DNA of 64,000 nucleotides from Jeotgalibaca arthritidis (GCF_011100465.1 NZ_CP049740.1:124001-188000), one strand, 5' to 3'; numbered from the stretch's first letter, positions 27,682 to 35,832 are shown. A program made the numbers and translations. Notes: generated from the sequence alone by a model not told the origin.

Positions 27682-28227
27682 ATGGCAAAATATTCACTAG
27701 AATTTAAATTGGAAATTGTAAAACATTATCTGGGGAACTATGGTGGCTACCTAGTGGTAGCAAAGAAATATAATATACAAGAATCTATTGTAAGAAGATG
27801 GGTTAATAGCTATCAACAATTTGGAATCGAAGGACTGAAACGTAGTAAGAATCAAACTCATTACTCTGTTGATTTTAAGCTTAGTGCTGTAAAATTATAT
27901 GAAACAACAGAGATGAGTTATCGAGAAGTAGCCAATTCATTAGGGATGAATAACCCTAGTTTAATTTGTAATTGGCGCACTACTATCCTCAAGAAAGGCG
28001 TCGATGGCTTATCAGAACAGAGAGGTAGGCCACCGAAAATGGGTAGACGGAAGAAAGCTGATAAGAAAGTATTTCAGGATCCAAAGAATATAACTAGAGA
28101 AGATGTAAACGTTGAGCGTCTGAGACAACTTGAAAACGAAAATCGTGATTTGAGAATCGAGAATGAATTTTTAAAGGAATTAGGGAGATTGCAGGAAGCA
28201 GAGAAACAGCAACAAAGAAACAAATAG
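27682..28227 (+). CDS. IS3-family transposase OrfA
   Basis: A 181-residue DNA-binding protein with two tandem helix-turn-helix segments (about residues 1-60 and 65-120: EIVKHYLGNYGGYLVVAKKY, YREVANSLGMNNPSLICNW) and a C-terminal leucine-zipper-like coil (NENRDLRIENEFLKELG), as in IS150-type OrfA. The ATG lies inside the element, although the frame is also open from the kup remnant. The sequence T-TTA-AAG at 28,170-28,176 is a canonical -1 slippery heptamer that would join OrfA to OrfB. Confidence 0.9.
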   Translation: MAKYSLEFKLEIVKHYLGNYGGYLVVAKKYNIQESIVRRWVNSYQQFGIEGLKRSKNQTHYSVDFKLSAVKLYETTEMSYREVANSLGMNNPSLICNWRTTILKKGVDGLSEQRGRPPKMGRRKKADKKVFQDPKNITREDVNVERLRQLENENRDLRIENEFLKELGRLQEAEKQQQRNK

Positions 28228-29126
28228 TTCAAGCAATCTACAATCTCCATAATATTAATAAATTCAAATTAGTTGATATTTTGAGAGTAACTGGCTTTCC
28301 AAAGGCAACTTATCACTATATTAGGAAGCAATCTAAACGCCCAGACAAGGATAAAGTTTACAAAGATGCTTTACTAAAACTAAGAGAGAAAAATAAAGAT
28401 TATGGGTATAAAAGACTGACTCCCGAGTTAAAAAAATTAGGTTATCACATAAATCGGAAGAAAGTATTACGCTTAATGCGTGAATTAGGCATTCTTGTAA
28501 CTGCCTTCTCACACAAAAGCAGAAAGTATAAGTCTTATAAGGGGACTGTAGGGAAAGTAGCATCAAATCGTTTAAAACGACGTTTTAACACATCAGTTCC
28601 ACATCAAAAAATTACGACTGATACAACTGAATTCAAATACTATTATATGGACCAGTTAGGCAACACTCAGACAGGCAGACTTTATTTAGATCCTTATATG
28701 GATTTATTCAATAGCGAAATCATCAGTTTTCAAATAACAAAACGGCCTAACGGTGAAAGTATGATGGAAGCTTTGAAGACAGCTATAGAACGTACAAATG
28801 ATTGCATATTCAGAAGAACGTTTCATTCAGACCAAGGCTGGGCTTATCAAATGAAACGGTATTCAAAAACTTTAAAAGATAATGATATCTTCCAAAGTAT
28901 GTCTAGAAAAGGGAATTGTTATGACAATTCACCAATGGAAAATTTCTTTAGTATACTCAAACAAGAAATGTATTATGGTCAAACTTATCATAGTTTTGAA
29001 GAATTGGCTGAATCAATTACCACCTATATTAACTATTATAATGAAGAACGAATTAAAGAGAAACTAGGATGGCTAAGCCCCGTCCAGTATCGCAGCCAAT
29101 ATACTAATTCCATTGTCTTTTCATAG
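28167..29126 (+). CDS. IS3-family transposase OrfB (catalytic part, made by -1 frameshift)
   Basis: The catalytic half of the transposase, in the -1 frame relative to orfA and open from 28,167; the usual product would be an OrfAB fusion through the slippery site at 28,170-28,176. A TTG at 28,281 is the first start-like codon but has no good ribosome binding site. The DDE triad is visible: Asp in KITTDTTEFKYY, Asp in TFHSDQGWAYQ and Glu in NSPMENFFSILKQE. It has the full rve integrase core, with no internal stops. Confidence 0.9.
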   Translation: MFKGIREIAGSRETATKKQIVQAIYNLHNINKFKLVDILRVTGFPKATYHYIRKQSKRPDKDKVYKDALLKLREKNKDYGYKRLTPELKKLGYHINRKKVLRLMRELGILVTAFSHKSRKYKSYKGTVGKVASNRLKRRFNTSVPHQKITTDTTEFKYYYMDQLGNTQTGRLYLDPYMDLFNSEIISFQITKRPNGESMMEALKTAIERTNDCIFRRTFHSDQGWAYQMKRYSKTLKDNDIFQSMSRKGNCYDNSPMENFFSILKQEMYYGQTYHSFEELAESITTYINYYNEERIKEKLGWLSPVQYRSQYTNSIVFS

Positions 29127-29241
29127 TTTCACATAAAGTTTCAATCTATCAAGAGTCGCTCCGCTACTACTCTTGACAGATTGAAATTTATGAGAAGTAT
29201 TGTCGACAACAGGAATTAAGCCAAATTGCATGTATTAAAAA

Positions 29242-29265
29242 AGAGTTGACTAATCGGTCAACTCT
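29242..29265 (-). terminator. Minus-strand terminator inside the IS 3' end
   Basis: Stem AGAGTTGAC / GTCAACTCT; the minus strand continues with six T. It would shield the transposase genes from antisense transcripts. Confidence 0.6.
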
Positions 29266-29331
29266 CATAAAATTTAGTCTAACTTTTTGGGTCCACTATA
29301 AAGAAGCTAAATTCCACAATCCGCTTTTTAT

Positions 29332-29997
29332 TTAAGATATTGCCTTTAATTCTTCATAACGTGTCGGCTGCCAACCTTCGTTAGCCACCCAAGATAAATA
29401 GACTTTATAGATTTGTCCACTCGTTGAATCAGTGAAAGTCACCGTTACCTTTTGTTCATCGTTATTTCTTCCGATCCAATTCACAACCATGTTAGCTACT
29501 GAAACACCTGTTGTTTGAGCGCTTGCTTCTTTCATCTCTGCCCAATCAACACTTGTCTCATCAAACTGAGTAACATGTGGTTCACTTTGTTGTGTTCCAA
29601 TTGGCTCCCAAGTTCCAACATAAGCTCGAATAACATTCGAATCATCCGAAGGCACTTCATTGATTTCTGAATCATCAACCGAGTCACTCGAAGCTTCCTC
29701 ATCATCACGCGTTTCTTCCTCTTCGTCGGAGGTTGTCTCTTCTTGGTCTGACTCTTCTTCGTCAGATGAATCGTCTAAGTGTGACGATGAGCTATCCTTT
29801 GGCGGTATAACAAACGATTGATTATCACCATTTTGTCCGAACTGACCAGAATCTTTGTCTGATCCTCCAAACAAGAACTCAAATCCTAATATTAGAGCAG
29901 CTACTACAACTAAACCAATCGATAATTTTTTTATTAAAGGTGATTGCTTATTTTTTTTATGGCGATTAACACGCGTTTCTTTTTCTTCAGACATCAT
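29332..29997 (-). CDS. YrrS-like DUF1510 membrane protein
   Basis: A 221-residue protein with a short basic N-terminus, one membrane helix (about residues 25-45), a long acidic, Ser-rich linker (runs of D, E, S between about 65 and 125) and a C-terminal DUF1510 domain (VGTWEPIGTQQSEPH, YLSWVANEGWQPTRYEEL). Members of the family sit near cell-wall genes in Bacillus, and the extracellular domain suggests an envelope role; function is not proven. The ATG at 29,995-29,997 has GGAGGG 8 bases upstream; a longer frame to 30,015 is rejected. Its terminator was shared with kup and is now interrupted. Confidence 0.82.
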   Translation of the reverse strand: MMSEEKETRVNRHKKNKQSPLIKKLSIGLVVVAALILGFEFLFGGSDKDSGQFGQNGDNQSFVIPPKDSSSSHLDDSSDEEESDQEETTSDEEEETRDDEEASSDSVDDSEINEVPSDDSNVIRAYVGTWEPIGTQQSEPHVTQFDETSVDWAEMKEASAQTTGVSVANMVVNWIGRNNDEQKVTVTFTDSTSGQIYKVYLSWVANEGWQPTRYEELKAIS

Positions 29998-30079
29998 TCT
30001 TCTCTCCCTCCGCATTATACTCTAGCATATTATAACACGTCATAAGTTATTAATTTGATTACGAGACTATTTCATTACA

Positions 30080-30538
30080 TTACAATTTATTTTGCCGTTT
30101 CACTTTACTAATAACAATTAAGCGAGCTTGTAAACTAAATATCGCATCCACTACAAAAATCGCTAAGGCAATCGCACCTGATACCATAACTGCCTCTGTT
30201 AATTGCATCTCAGCATGGGGATAATCCCCATTTATAAATGAAAAAACGGCTCGATACACTGCTTCCCCCGGCACTAATGGAATAAAACCAGGTAAAAAGT
30301 AAACCGTTGCTGGTGTTTTTAAATAGCGAGCAAAATAATGGGATAAAAACGATACCACTACTGCCGCTAATAATGTTGAGGGAACTTTTTCATAAAACTG
30401 GCCTGCCAACAAGTAAACAAACCATGCACTTGCTCCTGTTAAAGCGGCGTATATTAACGAGCGTTTAGGAGCCTCCAAAAGAATGGCAAAGAAATAAACA
30501 GAAATAAAAGCCATCAGCGATTGCATTACAATCATCAT
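30080..30538 (-). CDS. Threonine/serine exporter family, small subunit (ThrE_2/DUF3815)
   Basis: A 152-residue membrane protein with four to five helices; FLPGFIPLVPGEAVYRAVFSF is the conserved motif of the short half of split ThrE exporters. It pairs with the 254-residue protein upstream, and the stop and start codons overlap by one base (30,538). Together they make a complete ThrE-like transporter. Substrate could be threonine, serine or a dicarboxylate such as succinate. Confidence 0.85.
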   Translation of the reverse strand: MMIVMQSLMAFISVYFFAILLEAPKRSLIYAALTGASAWFVYLLAGQFYEKVPSTLLAAVVVSFLSHYFARYLKTPATVYFLPGFIPLVPGEAVYRAVFSFINGDYPHAEMQLTEAVMVSGAIALAIFVVDAIFSLQARLIVISKVKRQNKL

Positions 30539-31302
30539 TAGCCTATCCCTCCTACTACTAATCCTGCACCAATTCCAAGTGCGATAAAGATGGCAATCAC
30601 AAACGCTTCAAGCACTTTTGCACCACCAGACATATAATCACCCTTAAAAATATCCCGAACCCCATTTGTCATGGCAGTACCAGGTAATAATGGCATGATT
30701 CCTGCAATAATTAATAAATCAAACTGGATATTAAAGGGCAAGACGCGTTGCATAAAGGTCGTCAGGACAGCGATAGAAAAACTAGCAACCATGTCTAGAA
30801 TAAAGGGTCTAACCATCCATCTTCTTCCATAATGTGTAATGCATGCAATCGATGCAGATACTGGCATTAAGAAAACAAAGTCAAAGAAAGTTCCACCATA
30901 CATTAAGAAAATCATTTGCACAAAAATAAAGGTTGCCAAATTTTTACGAAATGAATTGTATTGGATATCATCAATGTTTTGCAAAAATGAATAAGCCTCT
31001 TGAATCGTAATCGCACCTTCTGTAAATTTACGTGAGACATCATTAACCCGTGTTATTTTATTTAAATTAGTCGTTCGATTAGAAATGCGCTTAACGACCG
31101 TAATAGCATCCATATTTGAATTATCAAGTGTCGCAATCAAACCTGTTGTAATCGCAATAGCGTCAATCATTTCCAGGTCTGTTTTTTGAAGAATGCGTGT
31201 AACGGTCTCTTCCACACGGTAGGTCTCTGCATTACTTTCCAACATAATCTTGCCTGCTAAAACGGCAGTATCCATATATAATTCATAATCCATTTCCGGC
31301 AT
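30538..31302 (-). CDS. Threonine/serine exporter family, large subunit (ThrE_1/DUF1212)
   Basis: A 254-residue protein with a soluble N-terminal half (AGKIMLESNAETYRVEETV is the family signature) and five membrane helices after about residue 115; ending with GIMPLLPGTAMTNGVRDI, the partner of the motif in the downstream subunit. It is YjjP-like. A GAGGG site lies 9 bases before the ATG. First gene of the two-gene operon. Confidence 0.87.
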   Translation of the reverse strand: MPEMDYELYMDTAVLAGKIMLESNAETYRVEETVTRILQKTDLEMIDAIAITTGLIATLDNSNMDAITVVKRISNRTTNLNKITRVNDVSRKFTEGAITIQEAYSFLQNIDDIQYNSFRKNLATFIFVQMIFLMYGGTFFDFVFLMPVSASIACITHYGRRWMVRPFILDMVASFSIAVLTTFMQRVLPFNIQFDLLIIAGIMPLLPGTAMTNGVRDIFKGDYMSGGAKVLEAFVIAIFIALGIGAGLVVGGIG

Positions 31303-31461
31303 TTGATCACGCCCTCTCTCTTACATTCTGTTTTAGTATAACGCATTATCACTTTTCTTTCCTTATTTTAAAATTGCTTTTAAGGAAATGTTATCTTTTG
31401 ACTTTTGATAGAAAGAAGCATACCTTATTGTTAGAAAGTAACCATATGAGGAGGATAAATA

Positions 31462-32253
31462 ATGGCTAACATTTTGATAACCGGTGCTTCTGGAAATATT
31501 GGCACAGTTTTAACAGAACATCTAAAAGATAAACACGACTTAACCTTAGTTGATGTCGATCTCACTGATTTTCCTGATCATTTAAAAAATGGCTCGCGTT
31601 TAAAAGAAATAGACCTGATTGATCCTGAGAATGTCACTGGTTTACTAGACGGTATTGATTATCTGATTCATCTTGCTGGAGACCCTCGACCCGATGCAGA
31701 TTTTTACGATTCTCTATTAGATTTAAATTACAAAGTACCCCATAATATGTTTAAAGAGGCAGTTAAGGAAGGCAGCTCTGTTAAACGAACTATTTTTGCC
31801 AGCTCTGTTCATGCCATAGGCGGCTATCCTGAAAACGTCCAAGTCAAAACGAGTGACTACCCTCATCCTGAAGATTTGTATGGCGTTTCTAAAGTCTATA
31901 TGGAAGCTCTAGCTAGCTATCATGCCTATAAGTATGGGAAGGAATTTATTGGAATTCGTATCGGTGGCTTTGACAGCGATATTAGTCCCGGCGTAGCGAA
32001 TGCTGATGGATTAGCGACACACCTTTCAAAAGGCGATATGTGTCATTTAATAGACTGTTGTTTAACAGCTGACTTAAAGCAACCCTTCCTACTAGTCAAT
32101 GGCGTTTCTAACAATCGCTTCCCTCGTATGGATATTTCCCAAGCTTATTTTGATATTGGTTATGAGCCAAAAGATGATGCTTTTGAAATCCATGAGAATG
32201 GTCATTATGATTTTAAAGAAGAAGAACCGATTAAGATTGACCCAGAAGACTAA
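31462..32253 (+). CDS. NAD(P)-dependent epimerase/dehydratase, uronate dehydrogenase-like
   Basis: A 263-residue extended short-chain dehydrogenase. ITGASGNIG is the nucleotide loop, FASSVHAIGGYP holds the catalytic Ser, and LYGVSKVYME holds Tyr-x-x-x-Lys. Spacing and the HLAGDPRPDADFYD segment resemble uronate dehydrogenases, but substrate is not certain. The start has GAGGAGG upstream. TTGACT at 31,398-31,403 is a plausible -35 box. No sugar-acid genes are nearby to support the role. Confidence 0.78.
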   Translation: MANILITGASGNIGTVLTEHLKDKHDLTLVDVDLTDFPDHLKNGSRLKEIDLIDPENVTGLLDGIDYLIHLAGDPRPDADFYDSLLDLNYKVPHNMFKEAVKEGSSVKRTIFASSVHAIGGYPENVQVKTSDYPHPEDLYGVSKVYMEALASYHAYKYGKEFIGIRIGGFDSDISPGVANADGLATHLSKGDMCHLIDCCLTADLKQPFLLVNGVSNNRFPRMDISQAYFDIGYEPKDDAFEIHENGHYDFKEEEPIKIDPED

Positions 32254-32294
32254 TTTTTGAAAGGTTCACAAAATGAGCTTTTCTTGCTATCATA

Positions 32295-32329
32295 AGTAAG
32301 ATCTTTTAGTTAGAAAGGACGATCTTACT
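32295..32329 (+). promoter_or_regulatory. Hairpin over the translation start of the small membrane protein
   Basis: AGTAAGATC (32,295-32,303) and GATCTTACT (32,321-32,329) are perfect complements. The AAAGGAC ribosome binding site lies in the 17-base loop and the 3' arm ends exactly at the GTG start codon. It could control translation or be an operator. Confidence 0.5.
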
Positions 32330-32626
32330 GTGGCAAAACGAAAAAATAGTCAAATCCAAAAACGTAATATTCAACCTAAAGTAACAAGCGTATTCGATTC
32401 ATCACGCTTGACGCCTGCTGAGGAGCAACTTCAAAAAGAGAACGAGAATACCTTCCTATTTACCATTATTGGGATGTTTTCAGGGATGGTCATTGGTCTT
32501 ATTTTAAACCAAATGACGTTAGGCTTTATCATCGGTATCGCTATTGGAGCGGTTATTGACTTTATTATTAATCGCCAAAAACAAAAGAAACTGATGGCTA
32601 AACAGGATAACACTGATGAAAAATAA
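32330..32626 (+). CDS. Small two-helix membrane protein, function unknown
   Basis: A 98-residue protein: basic N-terminus, helix one (about 43-60, FLFTIIGMFSGMVIGLIL), helix two (about 65-82), and a basic tail. I do not recognise the family. The start codon is GTG at 32,330 with AAAGGAC about 10 bases upstream, inside the loop of a 9-bp hairpin. It lies between the dehydrogenase gene and the TPP riboswitch with no clear partner. Confidence 0.65.
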   Translation: MAKRKNSQIQKRNIQPKVTSVFDSSRLTPAEEQLQKENENTFLFTIIGMFSGMVIGLILNQMTLGFIIGIAIGAVIDFIINRQKQKKLMAKQDNTDEK

Positions 32627-32698
32627 GACAGTTCTTGCTAAGGTGTTGCATTAGCAAATAGTCTGTGATAAAGTATGACTTAACTGAATAGAACACTT

Positions 32699-32857
32699 AT
32701 CACAAAGGGGTGCCTTCACTGGCTGAGACTGAATGAAAATTCTAACCCTTCGAACCTGACTTCGTTAACACGAGCGTAGGGATTGTGTGAGTAAAGAACA
32801 CGTTATGTATTCTTCTCCTTTGTAGTAGGTCTGTTCCATTCTACAATAAGGAGGAGA
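32699..32857 (+). promoter_or_regulatory. TPP riboswitch upstream of thiT
   Basis: The THI-box consensus is clear: GGGGTGCC, TGGCTGAGA, ACCCTTCGAACCTGA and GCGTAGGGA, closed by TCACAA/TTGTGTGA (aptamer about 32,699-32,790). The expression platform is a hairpin, CTCCTTTGTAG (32,815-32,825) with CTACAATAAGGAG (32,841-32,853). It hides the AAGGAGGAG ribosome binding site and is directly followed by seven T and the ATG, so it could act on both translation and termination. Confidence 0.95.
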
Positions 32858-32864
32858 TTTTTTT

Positions 32865-33440
32865 ATGTCAAAAAATTTAAATATTTGGATTGAAGGAACC
32901 ATTATGGCTGCCTTAGCAACCGCCCTTTCTTTCGTACCTTTAGATATTGGCCCTAGCTTTTCTATAACAGTTGGCCAACCTGTTTTGATCCTTTATAGTT
33001 TACGTCGTGGACTCGGCCCAGGATTTGTAGCAAGTTTCCTTTGGGGAGTCTTACACATTTTCGTCGGTAACGCTGATATTCTTACCCCTCTTCAAGGATT
33101 TATTGAGTATTTTATCGCCTTTGGGTTTTCAGGATTAGCGGGACTTTGGTCTACTCAAACTAAAGAAGCTATTGCGGCAAAAAACTGGGGCATGTCAACC
33201 ATGTATATCACTATCGCTACTCTAGTTGGAGTCATTGGTCGCTACTTCTGGCATACGATTGCAGGCTATTATTTTTGGGGACAATATGCACCAGAAGATT
33301 GGAGCCCGTGGTTCTACTCTATCGTCTTGAATGGTGCTAGTGCATTGGCTACCGGCCTCTTTACCATTGTAGTCCTACTAGTTGTTTACAGAACCACACC
33401 CCAACTTTATACAGCAACTAACAGAAAGCATGGGTATTAA
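32865..33440 (+). CDS. thiT: Thiamine ECF transporter S-component
   Basis: A 191-residue membrane protein with six helices. The loop GYYFWGQYAPEDWSPWFYSI holds the Trp and Tyr residues that bind thiamine in the characterised ThiT; GQPVLILYSLRRGLGPG is also conserved. It would work with the ECF energising module, encoded elsewhere. Expression is under the TPP riboswitch directly upstream: TPP closes the ribosome binding site. A terminator follows, shared with the tRNA gene. Confidence 0.95.
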   Translation: MSKNLNIWIEGTIMAALATALSFVPLDIGPSFSITVGQPVLILYSLRRGLGPGFVASFLWGVLHIFVGNADILTPLQGFIEYFIAFGFSGLAGLWSTQTKEAIAAKNWGMSTMYITIATLVGVIGRYFWHTIAGYYFWGQYAPEDWSPWFYSIVLNGASALATGLFTIVVLLVVYRTTPQLYTATNRKHGY

Positions 33441-33445
33441 CATAG

Positions 33446-33476
33446 AAAAAGCCTGTCCAATTTGGACAGGCTTTTT
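33446..33476. terminator. Bidirectional terminator, thiT and tRNA-Leu
   Basis: Stem AAAAAGCCTGTCC / GGACAGGCTTTTT. Confidence 0.9.
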
Positions 33477-33493
33477 ACCTATTCTGATTTTTA

Positions 33494-33576
33494 TGCGGCC
33501 AAGAGGACTTGAACCTCCACGGGGTTGCCCCCACCAGCCCCTCAAGCTGGCGCGTCTGCCATTCCGCCATGACCGC
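33494..33576 (-). tRNA. tRNA-Leu (anticodon GAG)
   Basis: A class II tRNA of 83 bases on the minus strand. The acceptor arms are GCGGTCA and TGGCCGC with discriminator A; the anticodon arm CCAGC-TTGAGGG-GCTGG gives GAG, which reads CUC and CUU; a long variable arm and GGTTCAAGTCC (T arm) follow. CCA is not encoded. It stands alone. Confidence 0.95.
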
Positions 33577-33597
33577 TCTATAAACATTACAAGTAAT

Positions 33598-33626
33598 ATT
33601 ATACAAATTTCTCATATATATTGCAA
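33598..33626 (-). promoter_or_regulatory. Promoter of tRNA-Leu
   Basis: TTGCAA (33,621-33,626) and TATAAT (33,598-33,603) with a 17-base spacer, about 22 bases before the tRNA 5' end. Confidence 0.8.
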
Positions 33627-33654
33627 CTGTTGTTTAAAGGGTGTTGTATAAATG

Positions 33655-33700
33655 AAAAGCGGTCTTTGAAAGCTATTTTTTGTTTGCAAAGACCGCTTTA
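33655..33700 (-). terminator. Terminator of the DegV gene
   Basis: Stem AAAGCGGTCTTTG / CAAAGACCGCTTT with a 19-base loop and TTTT on the minus strand. Confidence 0.75.
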
Positions 33701-34552
33701 GCTGTATTTTTTAAGGAAAGTTACACCGAGTGTTCCTAATCCAGTATGGGAACCGATTGTTGCGCCTACTGGGCGAGCAACAATGGCTTTGGGAGAGAAC
33801 TTATCAGCAATAGCCGCTTCTAGCTTTTCTTTTGATTCTAAATCATTGCTATAAGCGATACCCACTGTCTGCAAGGACAGCTGATCGGCTTCTTCATCTA
33901 AAATATCGAGAATACGTTTCACAACGCGTTTTTTCCCTCTAATTTTTTCAGCAACTTCTACAGCCCCATCTACTAAAACAAGTACGGGATTAATTTGTAA
34001 GAGTGACCCAATTGAGGCAGACGTTTTAGAAATACGCCCTCCCTCTGCTAAATAATTGAGGTCAGTAATAGTAAATAAGGTCATCAAATTATCCGCCATA
34101 AATAATAAGCGGTTTTCAATAGTATCTAAATCTTTTCCAGCTTGTAAGTAGTCAACAGCTTCAATGACAATAACGCCTGTACCGATTGAACCACTTTTAG
34201 AATCGACAATTCTCAAGTCAAAGTCTGGGTAATCTTCTTTAACTGCGCGATAAGCTAATAAGGCTGTTTGGTGAGTTCCTGATAACTTCGACGACAAGCT
34301 AATATAAATACCACTCTCTCCTGCTTTTGCCATAGCGGAAAATTGGTCAACAAACTCAGATAAAGAAACCTGACTTGTTTTAGGGCGAATACCGGCTAAA
34401 ATACTGTCGTAAATTTTATCAGTGGTTATTTCAAAAATATCGCGGTACTCATCTTCCCCAATGGAGATTGTCAAAGGGAAAAGGTGAATATTGTTTTCTT
34501 CTATATAAGATAGACTCAAATCACTTGCGGAGTCACATAAAATTTTCATCAT
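33698..34552 (-). CDS. DegV-family fatty acid-binding protein
   Basis: About 284 residues of the DegV fold, which binds fatty acids and in Firmicutes is linked to FakA/FakB fatty acid kinase as the carrier subunit. CDSASDLS, KTSQVS, ISLSSKLSGTHQTA and NYLAEGGRISK are the family landmarks. No fakA is near. The start is either ATG at 34,550-34,552 or the next codon; AAAGAG upstream is a weak ribosome binding site, and the ATG at 34,567 lacks one. Confidence 0.88.
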   Translation of the reverse strand: MMKILCDSASDLSLSYIEENNIHLFPLTISIGEDEYRDIFEITTDKIYDSILAGIRPKTSQVSLSEFVDQFSAMAKAGESGIYISLSSKLSGTHQTALLAYRAVKEDYPDFDLRIVDSKSGSIGTGVIVIEAVDYLQAGKDLDTIENRLLFMADNLMTLFTITDLNYLAEGGRISKTSASIGSLLQINPVLVLVDGAVEVAEKIRGKKRVVKRILDILDEEADQLSLQTVGIAYSNDLESKEKLEAAIADKFSPKAIVARPVGATIGSHTGLGTLGVTFLKKYS

Positions 34553-34615
34553 CGTTCTCTCTTTCATTTATAGTTAATTTACATTTTAACTCATTATGTC
34601 GCTTTTGTGTACTGT

Positions 34616-35068
34616 TTATTTGTTTGAAAGTATAAGCTTGCCCTTGCACTTGCCACAAACATAGCGGCTCGTATCAATTTTTCTTTTCCGATGATACGAT
34701 TGTTGGCAATCTTGGCAGAGATAAAGCTTGGTTTGCTCGAGTTCATTTTGGGTTCTTAAATTCTTAACGTAGCGGGTGCCGCCTGTCTTAGCTAGTAGAT
34801 GTTTAAAATCTGCATCGGCATGCTTATAACCCTTCCCCATTAAATGGAGGTGATAATGGCAAAGTTCATGTTTAATGACAGCTAAAAATTCATCCATCCC
34901 ATGTAATTCTAAAACACGAGCGTTAAATTCTAAATGGTGGCTCGCCAATAAATAGCGACCACCTGTGGTACGCAGTCGATTGTTGAACGTGGCTTGATGC
35001 TGAAACGGCATCTGGAAAAATTCTAACGAAATGGATTCAACAAGCGCTTGTAAGTCAGTTTGATTCAA
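34616..35068 (-). CDS. SprT-like zinc metalloprotease-fold protein
   Basis: A 150-residue protein with the zinc-protease motif HELCH (67-71) and a C-terminal zinc ribbon (Cys 118, 121, 138, 141), typical of SprT-like proteins such as B. subtilis YdcK. The eukaryotic relatives cut DNA-protein crosslinks; the bacterial role is unknown. The start is TTG at 35,066-35,068 with AAAGGGG 8 bases upstream. It stands alone between DegV and the pfpI fragment. Confidence 0.87.
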   Translation of the reverse strand: MNQTDLQALVESISLEFFQMPFQHQATFNNRLRTTGGRYLLASHHLEFNARVLELHGMDEFLAVIKHELCHYHLHLMGKGYKHADADFKHLLAKTGGTRYVKNLRTQNELEQTKLYLCQDCQQSYHRKRKIDTSRYVCGKCKGKLILSNK

Positions 35069-35156
35069 TGCAATGTGCCCCTTTCACATCGAACAATGTA
35101 ACAAAAAATAACGATCTGTTCAACTCCAATAGGATGAGGAACAGATCGTTATATAT

Positions 35157-35490
35157 TTATTCTGCTAATGCTTTAACAATCGCTTCATTAAAGACTGGTA
35201 AATCCTCTGGTGTGCAACTAGTAATGAGGCCGCTAGCGTCAATGACTAAGGCACTGTCTTCCCACTCTGCTCCAGCATTTTTTAAGTCAATGCCAACTTG
35301 TTTAACAGAGGTCATTTTTTTGCCTGCAACAATTTCTGCATTAATCATTAATTGCGGTCCGTGGCAAATCGTGAAAATAGGTTTCTTCTCAGTGTCAAAA
35401 TGACGAACAAATGCGAAGAAACGATCATCAGCTCTTAATTTATCCGGTGAAAAACCACCCGGTATCAATAAGGCATCATAATCAGGAGGG
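35157..35490 (-). pseudogene. PfpI/DJ-1 family protein, 5' end deleted
   Basis: The last 110 or so codons of a PfpI-like glutamine amidotransferase-fold protein: ALLIPGGFSPDKLRADD, ICHGPQLMINA (nucleophile Cys) and SVKQVGIDLKNAGA. Intact relatives are about 170 residues and start with a beta-alpha domain that is missing here. The frame stays open to about 35,510 but there is no ribosome binding site, and the sequence beyond about 35,490 belongs to another gene read on the opposite strand. A TTG at 35,468 cannot make a whole protein. Confidence 0.82.
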
Positions 35491-35788
35491 ATCTTTTTCT
35501 CTTCAAGAAGTTGATTATGCCATTATGGAAATTAACGGCCAAGTCTCTGTTATGAAAAAAAATGGCATTTCGGGACACTTCACGTACTTACTGATAGATG
35601 AAGGTGTTTTAGAAGATAAGGCATTAGCTGCCATTGAAAAAGATAGTAAGTGGCTCTATGATCAACTAGCTGAACTCGGCAGTTATCATGTTTCCGATAT
35701 TGTTTATGCCGAATGGTCCCAAGATTATGGCTTTTACATTCAAACTTACGATATGACTTTAAATAGGACAATCGATATTGATGGCTAG
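35488..35788 (+). pseudogene. DUF421-family membrane protein, 5' end deleted
   Basis: The C-terminal, cytosolic domain of a YetF/YcaP-like protein: SLQEVDYAIMEINGQVSVM, then a helical segment (KDSKWLYDQLAELG) and SDIVYAEWSQDYGF. The membrane helices that form the first half of such proteins (usually about 100 residues) are absent; the sequence to the left is pfpI on the other strand. Start codons further left have no family match. It ends before the tex terminator. Confidence 0.75.
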
Positions 35789-35796
35789 AAGCCACG

Positions 35797-35832
35797 TAAA
35801 AAGGAGCTAGAATCTTCTCTAGCTCCTTTTTC
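35797..35832. terminator. Bidirectional terminator at the tex 3' end
   Basis: Stem AAAAAGGAGCTAGA / TCTAGCTCCTTTTT. Confidence 0.9.

Larger units (their letters stand above)
27628..29300 (+). mobile_element. IS3-family insertion sequence (IS150-like), 1,673 bp
   Basis: Bounded by imperfect inverted repeats (TGTAGAGGCCCCCAAAAGTT at the left; the complement of the right end reads TATAGTGGACCCAAAAAGTT) and by a 3-bp target duplication AAG (27,625-27,627 and 29,301-29,303). It carries overlapping orfA and orfB with a TTTAAAG slippery site. The 3' part (29,127-29,300) is non-coding and has a hairpin at 29,139-29,185 and another at 29,242-29,265 that would act as a minus-strand terminator. Intact reading frames suggest it may still be active. 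Confidence 0.9.

Noticed and set aside
29127-29300. A second small gene or passenger in the 3' part of the IS
   Set aside because: No reading frame of useful length; only hairpins and the right inverted repeat.
35068-35403. 111-codon plus-strand frame over the pfpI fragment
   Set aside because: Antisense shadow of the PfpI coding sequence, whose motifs are clear on the minus strand.
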